Below are positions 1 through 3,897 of a DNA stretch of 5,660 nucleotides, one piece after another; position 1 is the first letter of the stretch; each line of letters starts with the position of its first letter. Below the pieces are notes generated by a model that was not told the DNA's origin, searched no databases, and saw nothing but the letters and a program-made list of their open reading frames with translations. The position numbers and the translations under genes are program-made. The stretch is from NCBI GenBank assembly GCA_000436035.1, contig FR893237.1:1-5660 (forward strand), given 5' to 3'. The DNA comes from Prevotella sp. CAG:732 (GTDB lineage Bacteria; Bacteroidota; Bacteroidia; Bacteroidales; Bacteroidaceae).

Positions 1-47
1 TCCTCAGCCTTGAACTGCTGACCGTTAATTTCTACGATTGCGTACAT
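1..47 (-). CDS. rplU: 50S ribosomal protein L21, N-terminal fragment
   Basis: The minus strand from an ATG at 47-45 reads MYAIVEINGQQFKAE and runs off the left edge, so only 15 complete codons are present. The start matches the N-terminus of bacterial L21 (bL21; the family begins M-Y-A-hydrophobic, then a G-[KQ]-Q-[FYH] segment), and the INGQQFKAE wording is what I recall from Bacteroidales L21. L21 is a 50S subunit protein that binds 23S rRNA, and its gene is commonly followed by rpmA (L27); here that would lie outside the window. The ATG is preceded by an AT-rich stretch (48-60) with no Shine-Dalgarno, as usual for Bacteroidetes ribosomal protein genes. Identification is confident despite the short length because the fragment is an intact, diagnostic N-terminus with a promoter upstream. 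Confidence 0.9.
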   Translation of the reverse strand, partial: MYAIVEINGQQFKAE

Positions 48-54
48 TAATTTA

Positions 55-153
55 TTATATAAACGGGTTTTTCCGCGAGGCGTCCTGCAACGTGCCGGCA
101 CTTAATTGAGCCCCAACGAACTTAACTTTTTCTGTAACATCTGCCCAATCCAT
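55..153 (-). other. Possible 32-codon leader ORF in the rplU 5' UTR
   Basis: On the minus strand an ATG at 153-151, about ten bases after the predicted transcription start, opens a frame starting MDWADVTEK and ending ASRKNPFI with TAA at 57-55. It stops seven bases before the rplU ATG and fills almost the whole leader. I do not recognise the peptide. An open frame of 32 codons arises by chance fairly often, so this could be an accident within a structured leader. The same leader contains a 10-base perfect palindrome, GTGCCGGCAC (92-101). Either a leader peptide coupled to L21 translation or an L21 autoregulatory RNA would fit the position; neither is shown. Confidence 0.2.
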
Positions 154-162
154 GAGCATTCG

Positions 163-199
163 GGGTGCAAAATTACAAAAATCTTTTGAGTTGACCATA
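163..199 (-). promoter_or_regulatory. Bacteroidetes-type promoter for rplU
   Basis: On the minus strand TAATTTTG (175 down to 168) is a perfect TAnnTTTG -7 box. Twenty bases further upstream is TATG (199-196), one mismatch from the TTTG -33 element. This geometry puts the transcription start near 163 and gives the rplU mRNA an untranslated leader of about 115 nt. The -7 box is strong and the -33 box weak. Confidence 0.65.
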
Positions 200-372
200 A
201 CTTGCGAAGAAAAAATCGTTTATTTAGGAAGATTTAACAAGCCGGCTGGGAGTACGTTTTTCTCGCCTTGACAATTATCGAGGCTTTGGGCTCCGGTGCT
301 AATAGCTTTCCTTCGCTTAGGTAGTGAGTAAATGATATTTACATTTTCTTTGCCTTCCACGTCTTGGCAATG

Positions 373-395
373 ATTCCTCTGTTCCTATGAGGAAT
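373..395. repeat. Small inverted repeat
   Basis: ATTCCTC (373-379) and GAGGAAT (389-395) are perfect complements around a 9-base loop. The loop contains a second TTCCT (382-386), which can pair with AGGAA (390-394) instead, so two mutually exclusive hairpins are possible. No T-tract follows on either strand, so it does not look like a terminator. It could be a protein-binding site or chance. Confidence 0.3.
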
Positions 396-423
396 ATCGT
401 GTCTGGGGATGGATTATAACCTC

Positions 424-533
424 CCTAGTACCACTTTCATTTATACATAGTTAGGAAAAAATTCTTCCCTAGTTAGGTATGAAATTTTTCCTAGTTAGGC
501 GTGAAAAATTCCCTAGGCTTGAATTTTCTCATT
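424..533. repeat. Array of five degenerate 22-bp tandem units with CCTAGTTAGG core
   Basis: Ten-base cores occur at 424 (CCTAGTACCA), 446 (CATAGTTAGG), 468 (CCTAGTTAGG), 490 (CCTAGTTAGG) and 512 (CCTAGGCTTG), each exactly 22 bases after the previous one. The core is a half-site palindrome, CCTA-GT-TAGG. Between cores lie 12-base AT-rich spacers, two of which share a TGAAA start and AATT-type ends (TATGAAATTTTT at 478-489, CGTGAAAAATTC at 500-511). The two central units are best conserved and the outer ones decay, as in an old tandem duplication or a cooperative binding array. A 22-base period is close to two helical turns, so the palindromes would lie on nearly the same face of the DNA. There are no unique spacers, so it is not CRISPR. 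Function unknown. Confidence 0.75.
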
Positions 534-680
534 TGTGGTCAAGGTAATGAAGGAAGGAGGGAAGGCTATGAAAATCGCATGGTAAAAAATATGGATATGG
601 AATGTGGAACGGTCAGTTGCTAGCTGAGTTGACTTGCCGTCTTCTCTCTGTTAATGCTGGTTAAAACTTGATATGGGATG

Positions 681-688
681 CAAGTTTG
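681..688 (+). promoter_or_regulatory. Weak candidate -7 box for the serpin gene
   Basis: CAAGTTTG differs from TAnnTTTG only at the first base. The expected -33 position (657-660) reads CTGG, a poor match to TTTG. If used, the transcript would start near 693 with a leader of about 70 nt. No better match to the Bacteroidetes promoter lies between the repeat array and the gene, so the real promoter may need an activator. Confidence 0.2.
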
Positions 689-762
689 TTCGCTTTCCCT
701 CGTTTACTAGACGTGACAATCGAAAAATAACACAATGTCTAACGAATAAAATGAACTAAGAT

Positions 763-2040
763 ATGAAAAAGGTAACGATGACATTAGCTATGATGGCTAT
801 GATGATGGGTTTGGCTTCTTGCGGCACTACCAAGAACGCCGACAATTCTAAAAAGAACCAGCAGGATGACTTGGTGGCTAGCCGTGAGGACGGACTGATG
901 GATGACAATTACTTGATCTTGAGTGATGCCCAGCGTGACATCATCGAGAACAACAATGCTTTCGCCTTGAATCTCTTCAGTCAGATGAAGGGCTTCGATT
1001 CCAAGGTGGTGTCTCCGATGAGCGTGTCTTACCTCATGGGTATGTTGGCGAATGGTGCCGATGGTCAGACTCGCCAGGAAATCATGAAGGCTATCGGTTG
1101 CGAGAAGGTCAGCTTGAGGGATTTGAATGAGTTCTATCAGATGCTGATTACCCGTGCAAATCACTTTGATAAGGCGACCACCATCAATATCGCCGACTAT
1201 ATCGCTCTCAATCGTCACTATCAGTTGAAGGATGGTTTCGCCAGCACGATGCAAAACTATTACAAGGCTGGTATCGAGAGTCTTGACTTCTCCAAGGCTT
1301 CTACCTTGAAGCGCATCAACCGGTGGTGCTCCGACCATACCGACGGCATGATTCCGAAAATCATCGAACAAGTGGATGCGGATGCTGTGTCCTATATCAT
1401 GAATGCCATCTATTTCAATGGCACTTGGACGGACAAGTTTGATACACGCCAGACCAAGTTGGAGAACTTCCAAGGTTATACTCGTGACATCAAGAAGACG
1501 CAGATGATGCATCGCAACGGCAAGTATCAGTATATGGACAATGCTGATTTCGCAGCTGTCAACCTCCCTTACGGTAATGGTTCTTACTCCATGACCGTGA
1601 TTTTGCCTAACCGTGGCAAGTCGATAGATGAGGTGATGGCAGGTTTGGATGCCAAGAAAGTTAGCGAGTTGGGAAGAAGTATGGATGAGTGTGTGGTTGA
1701 CCTCAAGTTGCCTCGTTTCACCATCTCTCAGGAAACAAGCCTCAATGACATCATCAGCAAGTTGGGCGCACCGACCATGTTTACCAGTGGTGCCGACTTC
1801 TCCAATTTTGCATCTGGTAACCTGAGCATCTCGAAGATGCTGCAGAAGGCGAAGATCGAGGTGAGCGAGGAGGGAACCAAGGCTTCGGCTGTGTCGATGG
1901 CGATGGTGGCGATGACGGCTTTGCGCCCTGAGCCACGAAAGGTAGAGTTTCATGCCAATCGTCCATTCATCTATATGATTACGGAGCACAGCACGGGTGC
2001 CATCTTGTTTATGGGACAATATACGGGTTCTGAACTCTAA
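763..2040 (+). CDS. Lipoprotein serpin (serine protease inhibitor family I4)
   Basis: This 425-residue protein has a lipoprotein signal peptide: MKK, a Met/Ala-rich hydrophobic segment, then lipobox LASC with Cys20 as the lipidation site. A polar Asn/Asp/Lys tether (about 21-50) leads into a full-length serpin fold. Visible serpin landmarks are the helix B segment VVSPMSVSY (82-90), NAIYFNGTW (214-222), and FHANRPFIYMI (396-406), which fits the PROSITE serpin signature at every position. The reactive-loop hinge is EEGTKASAVS (369-378), with Gly at P15, Thr at P14 and small residues at P12-P9, as in inhibitory serpins. Counting 17 residues from the hinge puts P1 at Thr385 in VAMTALRP. The stretch from there to FHANRPF is about two residues longer than in antithrombin, so P1 could also be Ala386 or Leu387. 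An elastase- or chymotrypsin-like target is inferred. No acidic surface-export signal follows Cys20, so periplasmic versus surface location is open. The gene appears monocistronic, and its start is preceded by A-rich sequence without Shine-Dalgarno. Confidence 0.95.
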   Translation: MKKVTMTLAMMAMMMGLASCGTTKNADNSKKNQQDDLVASREDGLMDDNYLILSDAQRDIIENNNAFALNLFSQMKGFDSKVVSPMSVSYLMGMLANGADGQTRQEIMKAIGCEKVSLRDLNEFYQMLITRANHFDKATTINIADYIALNRHYQLKDGFASTMQNYYKAGIESLDFSKASTLKRINRWCSDHTDGMIPKIIEQVDADAVSYIMNAIYFNGTWTDKFDTRQTKLENFQGYTRDIKKTQMMHRNGKYQYMDNADFAAVNLPYGNGSYSMTVILPNRGKSIDEVMAGLDAKKVSELGRSMDECVVDLKLPRFTISQETSLNDIISKLGAPTMFTSGADFSNFASGNLSISKMLQKAKIEVSEEGTKASAVSMAMVAMTALRPEPRKVEFHANRPFIYMITEHSTGAILFMGQYTGSEL

Positions 2041-2041
2041 G

Positions 2042-2064
2042 CCTTATATATAAATATAATAAGG
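2042..2064 (+). other. AT-rich inverted repeat after the serpin stop
   Basis: CCTTAT (2042-2047) pairs with ATAAGG (2059-2064) around an 11-base A/T loop, starting one base after the serpin stop codon. It is not followed by a T-tract, so it is a weak terminator candidate at best. No better terminator lies between the serpin and the tRNA promoter. Confidence 0.25.
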
Positions 2065-2143
2065 TGTAAAAGTGTGAGGGTAGGGCGCAAAAGGTAAGGA
2101 AACACAGAAAAGTGCATTTTTTTGAAAAAATATTCAAGAAAAA

Positions 2144-2175
2144 TTTGGTGGAACCGAAAAAAAGTATTACCTTTG
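2144..2175 (+). promoter_or_regulatory. Strong stable-RNA-type promoter for the tRNA-Ser/tRNA-Glu unit
   Basis: TTTG (2144-2147, within GGTGG context), a 20-base spacer and TACCTTTG (2168-2175) match the Bacteroidetes -33/-7 consensus exactly. A-tracts just upstream (2125-2130 and 2139-2143) could act like an UP element. Transcription is predicted to start near 2180, about 45 bases before the first tRNA. The 16 bases GAAAAATTTGGTGGAA (2138-2153) recur exactly at 5629-5644 at the right end of the window. Confidence 0.9.
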
Positions 2176-2224
2176 CACTCGCATTTGAGAAACAATGTTT
2201 GTGATTCAGAAATGAGTCCTACCG

Positions 2225-2311
2225 GGAAGGTTGGGTGAGTGGCTGAAACCACCAGTTTGCTAAACTGACGTGCGGGTTACCGTACCGGGGGTTCGAATCC
2301 CCCACCTTCCG
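2225..2311 (+). tRNA. tRNA-Ser (anticodon GCT)
   Basis: This is a class II tRNA of 87 nt. The acceptor stem GGAAGGT (2225-2231) pairs perfectly with ACCTTCC (2304-2310), with G2311 as discriminator. The anticodon loop TTGCTAA (2257-2263) carries GCT at 2259-2261, which reads AGC and AGU. A long variable arm (about 2271-2284, TGCGG/CCGTA with a GTTA loop) is typical of serine tRNAs. The T arm is GGGGG-TTCGAAT-CCCCC (2287-2303). The anticodon stem has four Watson-Crick pairs, but its outermost position is a C2252/A2268 mismatch. CCA is not encoded (CAA follows), so the 3' end must be added enzymatically, as is common in Bacteroidetes. Confidence 0.95.
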
Positions 2312-2337
2312 CAAACTTGTTTTGATAATGTACCGTT

Positions 2338-2409
2338 GGTCGATTCATCTAATGGTTAGGATACAAGATTCTCAATCTTGGCATAGGGGTTCGATTCCCC
2401 TATCGACTA
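2338..2409 (+). tRNA. tRNA-Glu (anticodon CTC)
   Basis: This is a 72-nt class I tRNA. The acceptor stem GGTCGAT (2338-2344) pairs with ATCGACT (2402-2408), with a G-U at the first pair and A2409 as discriminator. The D stem is ATC/GAT. The anticodon stem CAAGA/TCTTG is perfect, with loop TTCTCAA (2369-2375) carrying CTC at 2371-2373, which reads GAG. The T arm is AGGGG-TTCGATT-CCCCT (2385-2401). CCA is not encoded. It lies 26 bases after tRNA-Ser with no promoter between, so both come from one transcript. The CTC anticodon reads only GAG in the standard scheme, so a separate TTC isoacceptor is expected elsewhere in the genome. Confidence 0.95.
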
Positions 2410-2416
2410 CAGAAGG

Positions 2417-2446
2417 TCTTCATCTCAAAAAGATGGAGATTTTTTT
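2417..2446 (+). terminator. Rho-independent terminator of the tRNA unit
   Basis: TCTTCATCT (2417-2425) and AGATGGAGA (2431-2439) form a 9-bp stem with one G-U pair and a CAAAA loop. Seven T residues (2440-2446) follow directly, with a T-rich tail beyond. It lies seven bases after tRNA-Glu and separates the tRNA unit from the plug gene, which has its own promoter. Confidence 0.88.
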
Positions 2447-2530
2447 CTTTCTATTCTTTTGTCTCTTTTGTTTTCTTGTTTTATTGCATTAGGTTTGATT
2501 CCTTGTTTTTGTTTCTTTTACCCTAGATTC

Positions 2531-2562
2531 TTTGGCAGTTTCCTTATTTTGTCTTATCTTTG
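2531..2562 (+). promoter_or_regulatory. Consensus Bacteroidetes promoter of the plug gene
   Basis: TTTG (2531-2534), a 20-base spacer and TATCTTTG (2555-2562) match the -33/-7 consensus exactly. Using the standard geometry with G2562 at -5, +1 falls on A2567, the A of the ATG. This site decides the gene start: a longer in-frame TTG-initiated version beginning at 2459 would begin upstream of its own promoter. Confidence 0.85.
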
Positions 2563-2566
2563 CAGC

Positions 2567-3853
2567 ATGAAACAATTTGAACTTGTAAAAAAACGTATTG
2601 GTGCCATCGTGTGCAAGAAAGGTCTGGTGCGTCTTCTTGCTATGGGCTTGTTGGGCTCTCTCTCCATGGAGACTGCTGCCCAGCGATCCGAAATCCTCAG
2701 CCCTCGCATCGCCTCGCTGCAGGTGGTGGCTGGCGACAACTGGCAGTCCATGCCTGTGGTGGAACTGAATGGGCAGTCCATTCTGATCGCCTTTGACGAC
2801 TTGACCCACGAATACCACCGATACACCTACAAGATAGAACATTGCGATGCAGACTGGAAGGTGTCGTCCGACCTCTTCGCCGGTGATTACATCTCTGGCT
2901 TCAATGGCGAACTGACCATAGATGACTACGACGAGTCGCTCAACACCAACCAACTCTATACGCATTATCGCCTTCGCCTGCCCAATTCAAATTGCCGCAT
3001 CTCCATGAGCGGCAACTATCAGCTGACGGTCTTTGACGAGGATAACGACAGCCAACCTGTGCTTACGGCTCGCTTTATGGTGGTGGAGCTGAAGGTGAAC
3101 ATAGCCCTCGGCTATACCTCGAATACCGACATCGATGTCAACAAAAGTCATCAGCAGGTGAAGTGCTCCTTGCAATACGGCGACTTGCGCGTCACCGACC
3201 CGATGCGCCAGTTGAAGACCGTCGTGCTGCAAAATGGCAGATGGGACAATGCGGTCTGGAACGTGAAGCCTGACTATGTGAGTGCCGAGGGCCTGCAATG
3301 GTCGCATCTGCGAGACTTGGTCTTCCCGGCAGGTAACGTGTATCGCAAGTTTGAGATGCTCGACATGAACCATACGACGATGGGATTGGAGGAACTGAAG
3401 TGGGATGGCGATCATTTCCACGCCTTCGTCTTTCCGGATGAACCTCGCATGAGTTATGTTCATGATGAGGCGCCGCAAGGTTCGTTTTTCATCCGTAATA
3501 GTGATAACGAGGAGATAGACTATACTTCCGACTATGCGTGGGTACACTTCACGCTCAAGGCGCCTCGCCAACAAGGGGAAGTCTATCTGAATGGTGACTG
3601 GACGCACGACCAATTCTTGCCAAGTTATCGCATGGAATATGATGAGGAAACGGGTTCTTATCAAGGACGAGTGCTCCTGAAACAAGGATATTACAGTTAT
3701 CAATATCTCGTGCTTCGTGACGATGGTTCCACGATGCCGGTATCTACCGAAGGCAGCTTCTTCCAGACGGTCAACAAGTATCAAGTGCTTGTCTATTATC
3801 GTGGACTGGGGGATCGCACGGATCGCCTGGTGGGTTTCAAGGAAATCAAGTAG
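2567..3853 (+). CDS. DUF5103 family protein, type IX secretion system plug
   Basis: The protein is 428 residues from ATG 2567. The N-terminus is basic, with a short hydrophobic stretch (about 20-34) and a likely signal-peptidase site at TAA-Q (36-39), so export to the periplasm is inferred; the h-region is short and contains an Arg. The mature part fits DUF5103 (Pfam T9SS plug family). It has FDDL (76-79), YKIEHCDADW (88-97), the segment DDYDESLNTNQLYTHYRLRLPN, then SGNYQLTVFDED, QNGRWDNAVW and FPAGNVYRKFEM. A C-terminal Ig/E-set-like domain (about 320-428) contains VYLNGDWT and LKQGYYSYQYL. In Flavobacterium, a DUF5103 protein closes the periplasmic side of the SprA translocon when no cargo is passing. 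An in-frame TTG at 2459 would add 36 hydrophobic residues, but that stretch lies over the promoter and is T-rich noncoding sequence. The gene is probably co-transcribed with the GHL10 gene 44 bases downstream. The gene is complete and shows no damage. Confidence 0.88.
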   Translation: MKQFELVKKRIGAIVCKKGLVRLLAMGLLGSLSMETAAQRSEILSPRIASLQVVAGDNWQSMPVVELNGQSILIAFDDLTHEYHRYTYKIEHCDADWKVSSDLFAGDYISGFNGELTIDDYDESLNTNQLYTHYRLRLPNSNCRISMSGNYQLTVFDEDNDSQPVLTARFMVVELKVNIALGYTSNTDIDVNKSHQQVKCSLQYGDLRVTDPMRQLKTVVLQNGRWDNAVWNVKPDYVSAEGLQWSHLRDLVFPAGNVYRKFEMLDMNHTTMGLEELKWDGDHFHAFVFPDEPRMSYVHDEAPQGSFFIRNSDNEEIDYTSDYAWVHFTLKAPRQQGEVYLNGDWTHDQFLPSYRMEYDEETGSYQGRVLLKQGYYSYQYLVLRDDGSTMPVSTEGSFFQTVNKYQVLVYYRGLGDRTDRLVGFKEIK

Positions 3854-3854
3854 G

Positions 3855-3870
3855 CGACTTGTGCAAGTCG
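3855..3870 (+). other. Intercistronic hairpin between plug and GHL10 genes
   Basis: CGACTT (3855-3860) and AAGTCG (3865-3870) form a 6-bp perfect stem with a GTGC loop, one base after the plug stop codon. No T-tract follows, so it is unlikely to end transcription fully. It may mark an mRNA-processing or stability point in the operon. A 9-base direct repeat, GAAATCAAG, flanks it at 3842-3850 and 3889-3897. Confidence 0.45.
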
Positions 3871-3897
3871 GCTAAAAGTAAGTAAGAAGAAATCAAG

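Larger units (their letters stand above)
200..762. other. Gene-poor divergent intergenic region
   Basis: About 560 bases between the rplU promoter and the serpin start have no reading frame of gene length on either strand and no RNA gene that I recognise. The structure I can see is a small hairpin at 373-395, the 22-base repeat array at 424-533, and a weak serpin promoter candidate near 681-688. The left part (200-420) otherwise looks featureless. A purine-rich segment (550-565) contains AGGAGG followed by a five-codon frame (MKIAW) at 568-585, which I do not consider a gene. Confidence 0.6.

Noticed and set aside
424..533. CRISPR array
   Set aside because: The whole 22-base unit repeats, with only 12 variable AT-rich bases between cores. 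There are no unique spacers of normal length and no cas genes.
568..585. Five-codon frame MKIAW after a perfect AGGAGG
   Set aside because: AGGAGG seven bases before an ATG looks like a leader peptide, but this phylum rarely uses Shine-Dalgarno sequences, the purine-rich run is low complexity, and no promoter or attenuator structure surrounds it.
629..657. Sigma70-like TTGACT/TAATGC promoter before the serpin
   Set aside because: The -10 match is poor, and the primary sigma factor of Bacteroidetes recognises TAnnTTTG rather than TATAAT-type boxes.
784..2019. Long open frame antisense to the serpin
   Set aside because: It mirrors the serpin codons and has a His/Arg/Leu-rich translation with no recognisable domain. 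The plus-strand frame is a clear serpin. The long antisense frames over the plug and GHL10 genes were rejected for the same reason.
2042..2064. Firm terminator call for the serpin gene
   Set aside because: The stem is only six AT-rich pairs with a long loop and no T-tract, so it is kept as a low-confidence hairpin only.
2459..2566. N-terminal extension of the plug gene from a TTG start
   Set aside because: The segment starts within the T-tail of the tRNA terminator and contains the plug promoter, so it would precede its own transcript. Its hydrophobic translation comes from T-rich DNA.
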